Part shown: positions 1-8,917 of the stretch, in pieces
Position numbering within the stretch: the stretch's first letter is position 1
Layout: each line of letters opens with the position of its first letter
Source of the DNA: Wenzhouxiangella sp. 15190
Lineage (GTDB): Bacteria; Pseudomonadota; Gammaproteobacteria; Xanthomonadales; Wenzhouxiangellaceae
Direction: 5' to 3'
Length of the DNA stretch: 64,000 bases
NCBI RefSeq assembly: GCF_003417465.1
Contig: NZ_QVMV01000027.1
Coordinates: forward strand, 1-64,000
Translations under genes and position numbers: made by a program
The notes under the pieces: generated by a model
The model's database searches: none
Told to the model about the DNA's origin: nothing
Seen by the model: the letters and a program-made list of their open reading frames with translations, nothing else

Positions 1-282
1 ATTCTCCAGTTCGATGTGTGCTGAGCCGCGAATCTGCAGGACGTTTGCGCGATCGAAATCCTTCAGATCTTCGCCGCGCTCGTTCATGAGTTCGTTGAGC
101 TCGTCCAGAGCGCCCGCCGGGTCGTCTTCCTCCATTAACTCGTAAGCGCCGAGCAGGTCTTCAGCAACGCGCGGATCGAGCATATCGGATTGCCCAAACG
201 CTGGTGCCGCGCACAGAAGGAAGGCTGTGCCCGAAAACAGCAGTACGGCAACGAACGTCAGGCGATTGCAAACGAGGCTCAC
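1..282 (-). CDS. TPR-like exported protein, C-terminus beyond window
   Basis: Only the first 94 residues are in the window; the rest lies beyond base 1. The frame opens with GTG at 282, one base after the tonB stop, so it is translationally linked to tonB. The N-terminus is a signal peptide (hydrophobic run of about residues 8-28, then a likely cut near APAFGQ). After it comes an acidic helical stretch with helix-turn-helix pairs rich in Leu, Ala and Glu (ALDELNELMNERGED), as in TPR proteins. In the conserved DUF3450-ExbB-ExbB-ExbD-TonB cluster of gammaproteobacteria the last gene is a periplasmic TPR protein, and the position here fits. It probably assists TonB-dependent energy transfer in the periplasm. 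The repeat count cannot be judged from this fragment. Confidence 0.72.
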   Translation of the reverse strand, partial: MSLVCNRLTFVAVLLFSGTAFLLCAAPAFGQSDMLDPRVAEDLLGAYELMEEDDPAGALDELNELMNERGEDLKDFDRANVLQIRGSAHIELEN

Positions 283-283
283 A

Positions 284-886
284 CTATTCCTCCAGAGTGA
301 AATCGATGGCCGTGCGCACGCCGTATCGCGGCTGTGCCACATCGTCAACGATCTTGGGGTTATACCGCCAGCGCTGAACCGCCCTCAACGCTGCACGATT
401 CAAGCACGAGTTGGTGGATTCAATAACTTCCGGGTTGACGACACTGCCTTCGGGTGTGACATCGAATTGGAGCACCACGGTTTCAACAGGTTCCGCCCGG
501 CCCATACACCGCTGGGGATATTGCGGCGGGATGCGCACCAGCGGCTGGGCGTCCCGGTCCGGGTTGAAACCGGTACCGATATCGACATCCACGCCAGACA
601 GGTCCGGCATGGCGGCCATCTGCACATTCGACGACGGCCGGAAATCGGGATCGCTGACCGTAGGCGGCGGGGGCGGCGGCTGGTCCAGGACCGGACGCTG
701 CATATCCTGCCTGCGCCGGTCGCTCGTGTCCTCGATCTGTCGAGTCACGTTGATTTCGACCGACACGTCGTCGTCGAGCTGAACGTCCTGTTGCTGTGTG
801 ATGACCGTAGCCAGCAGCAGGAACAACCCAATGGTAACGATCGCGGCCGTCGGGATGCCGCCAAGAAGTCGAAGAACAGTACTCAC
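284..886 (-). CDS. tonB: TonB family energy transducer (TonB2-like)
   Basis: 200-residue inner-membrane-anchored protein that passes proton-motive force from an ExbB/ExbD complex to outer-membrane receptors. One N-terminal membrane segment lies at about residues 12-29. An acidic then proline-rich linker follows, with a run of six Pro near 70-75. The TonB C-terminal domain covers about 118-200, with YPQRC, the VxPEG turn and the A-x-xAVxxWRYxP motif. Such short TonB proteins are typical of the TonB2 type that works with a TtpC partner. The start is GTG at 886, overlapping the exbD stop as GTGA, and the stop touches the following TPR gene, so this is a tight operon. The domain carries two cysteines (near 127 and 161) that could pair in the periplasm; that is inference. 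Confidence 0.93.
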   Translation of the reverse strand: MSTVLRLLGGIPTAAIVTIGLFLLLATVITQQQDVQLDDDVSVEINVTRQIEDTSDRRRQDMQRPVLDQPPPPPPTVSDPDFRPSSNVQMAAMPDLSGVDVDIGTGFNPDRDAQPLVRIPPQYPQRCMGRAEPVETVVLQFDVTPEGSVVNPEVIESTNSCLNRAALRAVQRWRYNPKIVDDVAQPRYGVRTAIDFTLEE

Positions 887-1293
887 GTTTGCTTAACCGA
901 AACTGCAACCACATCATCAACGCCCGCAGCGCGAATCTGGTCGAGCACATCAACCAGATATTCGCTGTGAGCACCACCATCTGCCTGAATCACTGCGCTG
1001 CCGCGCGGGTTCTCACGCCGCAGCCGCTCGACGGCGGAGCGCACTCCTTCCATCGGCACCTGTTCCTGGTTGATCCAGATGGTATTGTCCGAATCAATCG
1101 CCACCAGAATGGACACCAGACGCTGAGCCTCCGCGGTGTCGGCATCGGGTCGATCGACCTCTACGCCAGGCTCCTTGATAAAGGTAGCAGTGACAATGAA
1201 AAAGATCAGCATGATGAATACGATATCAAGCAACGGTGTAACGTTGACATCGCTATCCTCACCGGAAGATCTTCTTTTGCTTCGTCTCGGCAT
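883..1293 (-). CDS. exbD: ExbD/TolR family biopolymer transporter
   Basis: 136-residue ExbD with the usual layout: a short basic cytoplasmic N-terminus (MPRRSKRRSS), one membrane helix at about residues 19-39, and a periplasmic domain. The helix carries the proton-carrying Asp in the motif DVNVTPLLDIVFIMLIFFIV. It works with ExbB-type proteins to energise TonB. This is the second ExbD of the operon; the other is fused to ExbB just upstream. The start has an AGAGGT-like ribosome site, and the gene overlaps tonB by four bases. Having two different ExbD copies is normal for this TtpC-type cluster only when both are separate genes, so pairing a free ExbD with a fused one is unusual. Confidence 0.94.
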   Translation of the reverse strand: MPRRSKRRSSGEDSDVNVTPLLDIVFIMLIFFIVTATFIKEPGVEVDRPDADTAEAQRLVSILVAIDSDNTIWINQEQVPMEGVRSAVERLRRENPRGSAVIQADGGAHSEYLVDVLDQIRAAGVDDVVAVSVKQT

Positions 1294-1308
1294 AGTTCAA
1301 TCAGACCT

Positions 1309-2292
1309 CTAACCGTCGTCGCGTTGTTGAATGGCGATCGCAGGATCGACACCCGCCTGTCTGGCCTGGTCTAGCACCAATACGCTTGTTTCGACCTCTG
1401 CATCCGGGGCCGCGTTCAACAGGACCACGCCTCTGGGATTTTCGGCTTTGAACGCCTCGAGCACCGGCTTGACCGAACGGGGGTCGATCATTCTTCCACG
1501 GTCAACCGTTACGAAGCCGTCATTGCGAACGCTGAGCACCATGCTTGGCGGCGGCCGGGTTTCCTCCTCGGGAGGATCGTCCTGCGGCGTCTTCATACCA
1601 ATGCCGATCTCGTCGAGGAAAGTCGCCGTGACAATGAAAAAGATCAGCAAAATGAAAACGATATCGAGCAGCGGTGTGATATTGACTTCCGCCTCGTCGG
1701 TATCTCTGTCGGTCAAGCGGCCGGTGCCGCCATAGCCGTAAGCCATGGCGGTCTCGACTTCGAGCTCTTCGGAAGCTCGCTGCGCAACGATCTCGTTCTT
1801 GCGGTCGAGATAGCTCATCGAAAACACGCCGGTGAGGGATACGGCCAACCCCGTCATGGTTGGAATCGTGGCTTTCGATATCCCGTCGGCCATGGCGCGC
1901 GCATTCGACGCTCCCGTGTCCACGATTACCTGGAAGACCTCGATCATCCCGGTCACCGTGCCCAGCAGCCCGAGCAGGGGCGTGATCACGATCAGCGCCC
2001 TGATCGCACCCATGTACCGCTCGTTTTCAACCTGCACCTCGGAGATCAGGCGCTCGCGGAAAGCGTATTGCTGCCAGCTGCTGTCGTATTCCCGCCCCTC
2101 CCAGCGCTGACGCTGGCTCTTGCACAGCCGGGGGCCGCTAAACCAGAAATACAAAAGACGCTCTCCGATCAGCAGCCACATCAGCGCGGTGCTGCACAAC
2201 AGCACCAGCACCACGGGGCCACCGGCATCGAGATAGCCGCCAATCGTATCAGCGATATGCGCTGGATTAAGCAGTTCCGCAAACACGGTCAT
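1309..2292 (-). CDS. ExbB-ExbD fusion protein
   Basis: 327 residues in one uninterrupted frame. Residues 1-185 form a MotA/TolQ/ExbB proton-channel protein with membrane segments near 27-47, 100-122 (ITPLLGLLGTVTGMIEVF) and 140-162. Residues 195-327 form a complete ExbD: AEVNITPLLDIVFILLIFFI with the conserved Asp at 210, then a periplasmic domain with the usual ExbD ending (VLDQARQAGV). The linker of about 10-15 residues (GYGGTGRLTDRDTD) is cytoplasmic. Both joined ends are normally cytoplasmic, so the fusion is topologically sound. In related clusters these are two genes of about 175 and 135 residues. A GAGG ribosome site precedes the ATG at 2292, 22 bases after the upstream gene. A sequencing error could make a false fusion, but both halves read cleanly. 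Confidence 0.88.
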   Translation of the reverse strand: MTVFAELLNPAHIADTIGGYLDAGGPVVLVLLCSTALMWLLIGERLLYFWFSGPRLCKSQRQRWEGREYDSSWQQYAFRERLISEVQVENERYMGAIRALIVITPLLGLLGTVTGMIEVFQVIVDTGASNARAMADGISKATIPTMTGLAVSLTGVFSMSYLDRKNEIVAQRASEELEVETAMAYGYGGTGRLTDRDTDEAEVNITPLLDIVFILLIFFIVTATFLDEIGIGMKTPQDDPPEEETRPPPSMVLSVRNDGFVTVDRGRMIDPRSVKPVLEAFKAENPRGVVLLNAAPDAEVETSVLVLDQARQAGVDPAIAIQQRDDG

Positions 2293-2314
2293 TCAGCCTC
2301 GTATGCAGCCTGAG

Positions 2315-3715
2315 TTATTTATGGGCAGCGTCGGCAACGAAGCTGACCGACTGCTCTTCGAGAATCTGCGACAGTCGCCGCGAGGCGCCGGCCGCAAAGG
2401 CATGGAGCAGCAGAAGCGGCACTGCCGCGATCAGACCGAGTACCGTCGTAATCAGGGCTTGCGAAATACCGCCAGCCATGAGCTTGGGATCGCCGGTGCC
2501 GAACAGGGTAATCGCCTGGAAGGTCACGATCATGCCGATCACGGTACCCAACAGACCCATCAGCGGCGCGACGGCGGCCAGTACCTTGACGATATTGAGG
2601 CCACGCTCGAGCTTCGGAAGTTCCTCCAGCACTGCATCATCCAGATGCAGTTGCAGCGTCTCAAGATCCTCTGTCTTGTGTTCGTCGTAAGCCAACATGA
2701 TGCGGCCCAGCGGGTTGGACTTGGACGGCGTCGAGGACTTGACCTGTGCCTTGACCTGCATCGAGGTGATCATCAACATCACCCAGCGATAGAGGGCCAG
2801 CAGGATACCGAAGATGGCCACAACGATAATCGTGTAGCCGATCCAGCCACCCTGGTCGATACGCTCGCGCAAAGTGGGCGTTTCCTTGACCAGGTCGAGC
2901 AGCGAGCCGAGTGACGGATCAATCATCCCGCGCACCACGCCGGAGCCGGAATGATTGTAGACGCGCTGTGCGGCTCGGACGGCGCCTCCGCCAGGCTGGC
3001 GGACAAGATATCGGAGCTGTCCGCCCTGATTGACCAAATAACCTTCTTCAGTAAAGGCTGAAAAGGGGCCAACCCGAACGACGGTTTGGCTTTCCGAGCG
3101 GTTGTCACCGAGGATGACCGGTGCGTCATAACGCACTATTTGGCCCTGCGCGCCGGCTTCCTGAAGCATGGTGTACCACAGGTTCTCGAGCTGATCGACA
3201 GTCGGCAGCGAGCTGGCCTGCGCCATTTCCGTAAGTTCTTCGCTACGCCCCTGGAACTGCGTCGAAATCAGCGAATCCTCGAGCTGTTCGGCCAGGTCTG
3301 TCGCGGCGGCCCGCGCCACACCGAACAGCTCGCCGAATTCACCCTGTCGCTCGGACAACTGCTGGCGCATCTCTTCAAGCTCGCGGTCGAGCTCGTTACG
3401 CAGGTTCTCCAGGCGACTGGCCTCTTCCTCGGCCGCAGCAACTTCGTTGCGTACCCGGTTCAGCTCTTGCTCCTGGTTCTCTTGCTGGCGAAGGAAACGT
3501 TCCTCGCGCTCCTGATTCTCCTGAGACACCTCCTGGCGCTCATTCTGCATAGCACGCAGCACCTGCTGGAGCGTCTGCGGCCCCTGCTGATTATCTTCCT
3601 GCGCAAGCAGGCTCGATGACAGCGTCGTCAATGCCAGTGCCAGGATGGCGACAAGCATCACGGCACGCGTGGCACTCCGGCTAAAGGTGGTGCGCTTGGA
3701 TTTGTTGGAAGCCAT
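2315..3715 (-). CDS. TtpC-like ExbB-family protein with periplasmic coiled coil
   Basis: MotA/TolQ/ExbB proton-channel protein of the long TtpC type, about 466 residues. It has a signal peptide (1-39, ending SSSLLAQ), then a long Glu/Gln/Arg coiled coil (about 45-130) and a periplasmic domain. The C-terminal ExbB domain has membrane segments near 289-312, 378-402 (VAPLMGLLGTVIGMIVTF) and 420-441. In Vibrio, TtpC is required by the TonB2 system, and this gene keeps that position between DUF3450 and the short ExbB. I chose ATG 3715 because GGAAGGG lies just upstream and the signal peptide then begins normally. In-frame starts at 3769 (GTG) and 3766 lack a ribosome site. The gene lies 69 bases downstream of DUF3450. 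Confidence 0.9.
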   Translation of the reverse strand: MASNKSKRTTFSRSATRAVMLVAILALALTTLSSSLLAQEDNQQGPQTLQQVLRAMQNERQEVSQENQEREERFLRQQENQEQELNRVRNEVAAAEEEASRLENLRNELDRELEEMRQQLSERQGEFGELFGVARAAATDLAEQLEDSLISTQFQGRSEELTEMAQASSLPTVDQLENLWYTMLQEAGAQGQIVRYDAPVILGDNRSESQTVVRVGPFSAFTEEGYLVNQGGQLRYLVRQPGGGAVRAAQRVYNHSGSGVVRGMIDPSLGSLLDLVKETPTLRERIDQGGWIGYTIIVVAIFGILLALYRWVMLMITSMQVKAQVKSSTPSKSNPLGRIMLAYDEHKTEDLETLQLHLDDAVLEELPKLERGLNIVKVLAAVAPLMGLLGTVIGMIVTFQAITLFGTGDPKLMAGGISQALITTVLGLIAAVPLLLLHAFAAGASRRLSQILEEQSVSFVADAAHK

Positions 3716-3784
3716 AGTCACCCTTCCTTGGGGCATTTGATTCGCATTCATTTCAAAGTGGTTCATCACTGGTCCATGCCTCCC

Positions 3785-4576
3785 TTATTCCGCGTCTTTC
3801 GGAGCGCGCACGGGAACGTACATCAGCTCAGGCGGAATCTGTTCGCGCGCGATACGCGAAGCGGTCCTGATGTCCTGCAGGTAAGACGGGTCCAGATCGA
3901 CCCAGCTGTCTTCTTCCGGCACGTAGCGCTTGAGCACTTCGTCGTTATCGGTGCGGAAGATCAGCGCCACCCGCCCGATGCGAAGGAATTCGACGTTTTC
4001 GTAGACCCGCCCGCCGGTTTCAATATCGCCGCGATAGGTCTCGATGGTACGGCCGTACTCGTTTTCGATCTGGTAGGCCTCGATCACCAACCGGAAGCGC
4101 TGGGCCGGCGACAATTCGGGGTCTTCGATGGCAGCCTGAAGCCGCTCGATGCGCGAACTGCGCTCATCCATCAGGAAGGGCAGATCGGCCTCGACCAGCC
4201 TATCCAGCGCACCAACCATATCGTCCATGAGCGGCTGCATAGCGCGCTGCAGGCTGGCGATATTGTTGATGTCTTCCTCGAGAGAGGCCAGTTCCTCACG
4301 CTGCGATTCAATCTGACGCTCCTGAGAAGCGTTATAGCGCTCGAGCTGCTCGAGCTGCTTGAGATTGGCCCGATAGTCGTTGAGCATCCGCTGGGTTTCA
4401 GAATCGATTTCGTCAATACGCTCCTGCGATCCAGCCGTATCCTCGGCCGCCTGGCGGCTCGTCTCAAGAATTGGATCGATTTCCTGCGTGTGAACGCTGA
4501 ACGTGGCCAGCATTAGCGCGCTTCCGATGGCCGCTAAGCCGAGGCCGAGATTTCGTCGTTTGGTCAGTATCTTCAT
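3785..4576 (-). CDS. DUF3450 periplasmic coiled-coil protein
   Basis: 263-residue exported protein: signal peptide 1-31 (LMLATFSVHTQ), then a coiled coil to about residue 110, then a compact domain ending with PPELMYVPVR. The pattern and length match DUF3450. Members of this family are encoded beside MotA/TolQ/ExbB genes in marine and soil gammaproteobacteria and are thought to belong to a TonB energising complex; the biochemical role is not settled. It is the first gene of the operon running to the left edge, with a probable sigma-70 promoter about 70 bases upstream. The ATG at 4576 gives the signal peptide in full. Confidence 0.88.
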   Translation of the reverse strand: MKILTKRRNLGLGLAAIGSALMLATFSVHTQEIDPILETSRQAAEDTAGSQERIDEIDSETQRMLNDYRANLKQLEQLERYNASQERQIESQREELASLEEDINNIASLQRAMQPLMDDMVGALDRLVEADLPFLMDERSSRIERLQAAIEDPELSPAQRFRLVIEAYQIENEYGRTIETYRGDIETGGRVYENVEFLRIGRVALIFRTDNDEVLKRYVPEEDSWVDLDPSYLQDIRTASRIAREQIPPELMYVPVRAPKDAE

Positions 4577-4916
4577 GCCCAGTCCGTCGTGTGGTTTGGG
4601 TGGTTGAGTTCTTGCGTGCCAGGGGCGCGCGTGGAAAGCTCGACATTCTACGCAGGTATCAATGGCTGACGCAAGTGAACCTGAAATATTAACGTCCGGC
4701 TTACAAATCGGACCCTCACTGAGTTGTGCGGGTAGCCGTCAGGATGCCCTTGCAATGCTTCTTGACCATTCGGGCCATTTTCTTCAAGGGCCTAGCCTGA
4801 ACGTCCGGATTGTACCAGCACTTTCAGGCGCCGCGAACCCGAATTATCGCCCAGGCCCGGCCGGTCCACAAGCAGGCCGGTTCAACGGCTGAATGGCGCT
4901 GCGCGGGCGAGAAGGA
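4577..4916. other. Intergenic region upstream of the TonB operon
   Basis: 340 bases between the TonB-type operon (starting at 4576 on minus) and the end of the methyltransferase gene at 4917. It holds the promoter at 4645-4674. I see no second promoter, tRNA or convincing small gene. The short frames on plus here have no ribosome site and no family-like sequence. The part next to 4860 (CCCGGCCGGTCCACAAGCAG, continuing to GGCCGG) is GC-rich with short inverted repeats and may help end transcription of the upstream methyltransferase gene, but it has no T-run. Confidence 0.5.
4645..4674 (-). promoter_or_regulatory. Probable sigma-70 promoter of the DUF3450-TonB operon
   Basis: On the minus strand there is TTGCGT (4674-4669), an 18-base spacer, then TAGAAT (4650-4645). 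Transcription would begin about 60 bases before the DUF3450 ATG. I found no obvious Fur-box or other palindrome over it. Confidence 0.5.
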
Positions 4917-5912
4917 TCAGTCGTCTCCGGGGCCGTGCGGTGGGCGATGAAAAATATGGTATCTGCCAACCCGGTGACGCGCCTTGTAGAGCAATTCCCC
5001 CTCATCCACCAGCGTCAACCCCGCGTCCAGCCACGGTTGGTACCAGTTTTTGTCGGCCATCAACTGGTTGACCCGCAGCATGTCGTCAAGTCGGCCACGG
5101 CCGCTGACGAGCTGCTGCCAGGCGTCTTCCAGGGCGCCACGATTGTGCCGGAGGTCCCGTTCGCTCATCGCATTGACCCGGCGGGCAACATCCAGCACAA
5201 AACCCAACAACGGCGAGCCGCTGGCACGCGCCCGGGGCACAATCTCGCTCGCAGCCCGGTGGAGCCTTCGCCGAAAACCACCGGAATCAAGCTGCCCGGC
5301 GAGCCAGGACTGAATCAACCTGGGCACGCGCGACTGCTCCAGCAAGGCGTAATCATCGGCCTCGCGGCTCATCGTCGAGAGCATGTCCGATGAGAGCGCA
5401 TGGCACAGCATGGCCAACCTGCCGCCGGGCTTGAGCATGGCGGTCAGGCGTGGTGCAACCCTTGACTGCTCGCAGTACTCAAGACCGTACTGACTGACGA
5501 TCAAGTCGAGGCTGTTTTGCGGGCAATCCCACTCTTCCAGGGGGGTATGGTCGATAAAGGTCACCCGTGGAACCAGGGGCGCCAGCGAAGGATACGATTC
5601 GAGCAAGCGGTCCGGCGAAATCCGGGCGGCATCCACCGCGAAAATGGACCAATCGCGGTCATGCTGTAAGGCAAACTCGGCAGCCAGGAGGGCCAGAGCG
5701 CCATTGCCGGCACAGGCGTCTACGACGGCAGCACCGTCTTCCAGGTCGCGGAACAGGCTGTTCCAGAAAGCGGCTATCTCACCATCATAATTGCTGCGGA
5801 AATCTTCCGGCAGCGATGTCAGGACACCACTCGCCCAATAGCGAGACCAGTGTTCATGACAGCGGGATGCATTTCGGGAGTGCGGCTTGGCGCCGGGCGG
5901 GGACTGAGGCAT
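4917..5912 (-). CDS. Class I SAM-dependent methyltransferase
   Basis: 331 residues. The Rossmann methyltransferase core lies at about 60-190. Motif I is VVDACAGNGALALLAAE, followed by an acidic strand end (FAVDAARI), a DLIVSQYGLEY motif IV and the post-core MLKPGGRLAMLCHA. The N-terminus (HWSRYWASGVLTSLP..F..NYDGEI..FW) resembles uncharacterised bacterial methyltransferases, and the C-terminal 130 residues are helical without a motif I know. The substrate is unknown. The gene stands alone between the TonB operon and a TonB receptor on the same strand and has no weak-start alternative that fits better. No strong ribosome site is visible before 5912, so the start could be slightly further in. 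Confidence 0.8.
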   Translation of the reverse strand: MPQSPPGAKPHSRNASRCHEHWSRYWASGVLTSLPEDFRSNYDGEIAAFWNSLFRDLEDGAAVVDACAGNGALALLAAEFALQHDRDWSIFAVDAARISPDRLLESYPSLAPLVPRVTFIDHTPLEEWDCPQNSLDLIVSQYGLEYCEQSRVAPRLTAMLKPGGRLAMLCHALSSDMLSTMSREADDYALLEQSRVPRLIQSWLAGQLDSGGFRRRLHRAASEIVPRARASGSPLLGFVLDVARRVNAMSERDLRHNRGALEDAWQQLVSGRGRLDDMLRVNQLMADKNWYQPWLDAGLTLVDEGELLYKARHRVGRYHIFHRPPHGPGDD

Positions 5913-5985
5913 GGGTAGTAATTATCCCACCGCTTATCGGCAACGTGCAAGACGAAGGCAGCAGCCGCCTGCATGAACGAGGCAC

Positions 5986-6017
5986 AAAAAAAACCCGCCC
6001 TCTCAGTGGAGGGCGGG
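5986..6017 (-). terminator. Intrinsic terminator of the TonB-dependent receptor gene
   Basis: A 9-bp perfect GC-rich stem (CCCGCCCTC/GAGGGCGGG, 5994-6002 with 6009-6017) has a 6-base loop. On the minus strand it is followed directly by a run of eight T (5993-5986). It lies about 43 bases after the receptor stop codon, in the right orientation. Transcription of the receptor should end here, separating it from the methyltransferase gene. Confidence 0.9.
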
Positions 6018-6059
6018 CAAAGGTTTTACCTTGGTTTGTCTTGCTATACAGCAATCAGC

Positions 6060-8861
6060 TTAGAAGCGCTGGTTGTACTCCACCATGTACTGGCGGCCGA
6101 CAATCGGATAGAGCGACGTATCGACCGTCATGCTTTGGTCGATGATGGGATCCTTGTCGTTGACGTTGTTGATCCCCAGCGTCACCGTGCTGTTAAACGG
6201 CGTGTTATAGCTGTAAGACAGGTTGTGATGGGCCCAGCTGGCACGTTCGACCTTTTCGCCACCCGAGGTAGAGCATTTGGCCTGCAGGGTATCGATCTGG
6301 TCGATATCCAGCACGGCCGTCTCACAGTGCCCCGGAATGAACTGCGTGTGCCAGTTCAACTTGTGGTCACCCAGGCTCCAGGTCAGCGTCAGGTTGCTGC
6401 GGTATTCCGGCACCGTAAGCTCGGTGTAGTCCTGCAGTTCAGACGCCGGCGTAAAGCGCTGGTTGTACTCCAGAACATAGCTGGTCTGGAAGTTGACATC
6501 CAGATAGCCGGCACCCGCCATGTCGAGGCCATAGTTGAGCTTGACATCGAAGCCCGACGTATCGAACGAGCGGAAGTTGGTGGGCTGAGCCTGGTGTTCA
6601 CTACCCGGCACAGCCGGCGTGGTGCTGTAGCAGGCACCGCCGTCGTAGGAGCCGTCGGAACACAGGGGAATGCCACCGCTGAAGTACATCCACATGACGT
6701 CCTGAGCACTCACAGGCGTAATCGCATCGTCGATCTCGGTGTAGTAGTAGTCAAGCGCCAGCGTGAGATCCTGGTTCATGACTTGACTGAAATCGAAGAC
6801 CGTGCCCACCGAGTACTGCGTGGAGTCTTCGGCATCCAGATCCGGATTGGCACCGAAAACGGTTGCATTCTGAGTTTCCCAGGCAGCACCTGAACACTCT
6901 GCAAGATTTTCGTTAAACCCGGGCAGACCCTGCACATCCGCGAGCTGCGCGCGCTGATCCAGGCCGTAGAGCTCCTGCATGCACAGCGGGATGTTGTTGG
7001 CGAATGCCGCCGACCAGGAACCGGCCTGGAAGAGCTGATCCAGACTGGGGGCGCGGAAACCCTGGCCCGCGGAAGCACGGACGACCGCCCAGTCGGCAGC
7101 CTGCCAGCGCAGCGAAAACTTCGACGAAAGGTTGTCACCGAAGTCGCTGTAGTCGTCGTAACGCACCGCCACGCCGGCTTCAAGGCCGTCGACCAGCGTC
7201 ACCAGCGACTCGCCGAACAGCGCCCAGCGGCTGCGATCACCGCCGGAACTGCCGCCGGAGCTACCAAGTACGTTGCCAGCCTCAAGCTGGTGCATGGCAA
7301 GGTCCATGTACTCTTCGTCGCGCGCTTCACCGCCGAAGAAGAACGAGATCGGCGCAGCACCCACATCCGGGCCGTCGAAGCCGACACCGAAGTCGACCTG
7401 GTGGACTTCCATTTCCGTCAGACGATCGGAGTTGGAGGCCGCACCGCCGAGTTGCTCGCCAAACTGATCAATCTGCATGGGGGTCGGCAGGCGCGGATCC
7501 CAGCCCGCGTTGGCCAGCTGGTTGACGCCCAACTGACTGAGGTATCCACGGCCCCATTCGTGCATGTTGTACTTCTGGTACTGGTAAGCAACCTCCCAGT
7601 CGAATCCACCGTGCATACCGTCGAAGCCGACCGTGAAGTCGCCAACATAGTCGTACTGGTTGGTGTCGCGGCTGGGCCCGATCATGTCGGCACGCAACAA
7701 GAGATTGTCACCCGGCAGCAGCTCGGTCAGAGTAATCTCCTGACCCTCGTAGGTAATGGTCTCTTCCGGGAGAGCCGGTCCATTCCAGCCCGGGGCAGCC
7801 GCCGCCGGGGCATAACGGCCGAAGCTCTCGGTCCGGGCGTACAGCCCGCGCGCGAAGAACCTCACGTTGTCGTTGATGTCGTAATTGGCATTGGCAAACA
7901 GCGACGTATTTTCGAGAGACGCGGTCAATGCCGAGATTCTCGTGTGGTCATAGGCGCAGAGGCCTTCCGGCGATGCCAGGCCGAACCAGGGGTCGGTGTC
8001 ATTGGTGTAGTAATGATGTCCGGCACCAAAAGCCGACTCACAGGCGTCGTTGAACGGCAACGTCTGCCCGCGCTGGCCGGAAAGGATATTCTTCGAGTAG
8101 AGGCTCTGCCCCGGGGTCTGTGACCCGAACTCGGGGTTGTTGAAGCCGGAAGCGGCCGCCCACCAGCGATCACGCGTGAAGATAATATCCTTGGTCGAAT
8201 GCTCCAGGCTGTAGGTGATATTGCCCTTGTCGCCGGCAATGCCGCCGGTAACCGAGAACAGCCGCTCGTCACCGCCCTTGCGATCGCTTCGGGTTTCGCG
8301 GATATTTACGTCAACGCCGCTGTAGTCTTCACGCAGGATGATGTTGATAACACCGCCAATGGCGTCGGAACCATAAACGGCCGAAGCGCCATCACTGAGG
8401 ATTTCGATGCGCTCGACGGCGGCAAACGGCACGTTGTTCAGGTTCTGGGATTGGCCGTCCATCACCGGCGAGCCGGGAATGCGGCGACCGTCAAGCAGAA
8501 TCAGCGTGCGGTTGGAGCCAAGCCCCCGCAGGTTGACCGTGGCCTGCCCCTGCGCGGTGTTGCCCGACTCTTCGCGAATCGAGCCGAACACGTTGAAGGA
8601 ATTGTTTCGCAGAACATCGGAAACGGACTGATAGCCGGTCGCTTCGATGTCTTCGCGGTCGAGGGTGACGACCGGGGTGGCCTGCTCCGCTTCGAGGCGG
8701 GAAATTCGCGAGCCGGTGACCTGAACGCGGTCGAGGTCACTCGCCTCTTCGTCTTCGTCCTGGGCCGAGACCGGGGCAGCGGTCATCGCCAGGCTGGCGA
8801 TCATACCCGCCCCGAGGGCGTAGTTGATTGCCTTGGCAAGTTGGTTACGGTTGTGCTTCAT
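6060..8861 (-). CDS. TonB-dependent outer-membrane receptor
   Basis: 933-residue receptor. Signal peptide 1-34 ends AAPVSAQ. Next come an acidic stretch and a TonB-box-like LDRVQVTGSRI, then the plug domain (VVTLDREDIEATGYQSVSDVL, later LRGLGSNRTLILLDGRRIPG, then ILSDGASAVYGSDAIGGVIN). A beta-barrel follows and ends in the outer-membrane signature with final Phe (YMVEYNQRF). The plug motifs are of the oligopeptide/carbohydrate-type receptors common in Xanthomonad relatives; the substrate is unknown. ATG 8861 is chosen because GGAGAG lies just before it and the signal peptide then starts normally (MKHNRNQL). Upstream frame extension to 8948 has no ribosome site. It has its own promoter, palindromes and terminator, so it is a single-gene unit likely under a dedicated regulator. 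The TonB operon nearby could energise it. Confidence 0.95.
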   Translation of the reverse strand: MKHNRNQLAKAINYALGAGMIASLAMTAAPVSAQDEDEEASDLDRVQVTGSRISRLEAEQATPVVTLDREDIEATGYQSVSDVLRNNSFNVFGSIREESGNTAQGQATVNLRGLGSNRTLILLDGRRIPGSPVMDGQSQNLNNVPFAAVERIEILSDGASAVYGSDAIGGVINIILREDYSGVDVNIRETRSDRKGGDERLFSVTGGIAGDKGNITYSLEHSTKDIIFTRDRWWAAASGFNNPEFGSQTPGQSLYSKNILSGQRGQTLPFNDACESAFGAGHHYYTNDTDPWFGLASPEGLCAYDHTRISALTASLENTSLFANANYDINDNVRFFARGLYARTESFGRYAPAAAAPGWNGPALPEETITYEGQEITLTELLPGDNLLLRADMIGPSRDTNQYDYVGDFTVGFDGMHGGFDWEVAYQYQKYNMHEWGRGYLSQLGVNQLANAGWDPRLPTPMQIDQFGEQLGGAASNSDRLTEMEVHQVDFGVGFDGPDVGAAPISFFFGGEARDEEYMDLAMHQLEAGNVLGSSGGSSGGDRSRWALFGESLVTLVDGLEAGVAVRYDDYSDFGDNLSSKFSLRWQAADWAVVRASAGQGFRAPSLDQLFQAGSWSAAFANNIPLCMQELYGLDQRAQLADVQGLPGFNENLAECSGAAWETQNATVFGANPDLDAEDSTQYSVGTVFDFSQVMNQDLTLALDYYYTEIDDAITPVSAQDVMWMYFSGGIPLCSDGSYDGGACYSTTPAVPGSEHQAQPTNFRSFDTSGFDVKLNYGLDMAGAGYLDVNFQTSYVLEYNQRFTPASELQDYTELTVPEYRSNLTLTWSLGDHKLNWHTQFIPGHCETAVLDIDQIDTLQAKCSTSGGEKVERASWAHHNLSYSYNTPFNSTVTLGINNVNDKDPIIDQSMTVDTSLYPIVGRQYMVEYNQRF

Positions 8862-8901
8862 CAGACTCTCCATGTTGTCTTTTGATTTCTGGTTAAAGCA
8901 T

Positions 8902-8917
8902 TCGATACTAGTATCGA
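8902..8917. promoter_or_regulatory. 16-bp perfect palindrome in receptor leader
   Basis: TCGATACTAGTATCGA is a perfect 16-bp palindrome about 45 bases upstream of the receptor start, inside its probable 5' leader. Nine bases of it (CGATACTAG) recur at 9001-9009 over the -10 box. The pair looks like operators for one repressor, perhaps of LacI or TetR type, but no regulator gene lies beside it. Confidence 0.5.
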
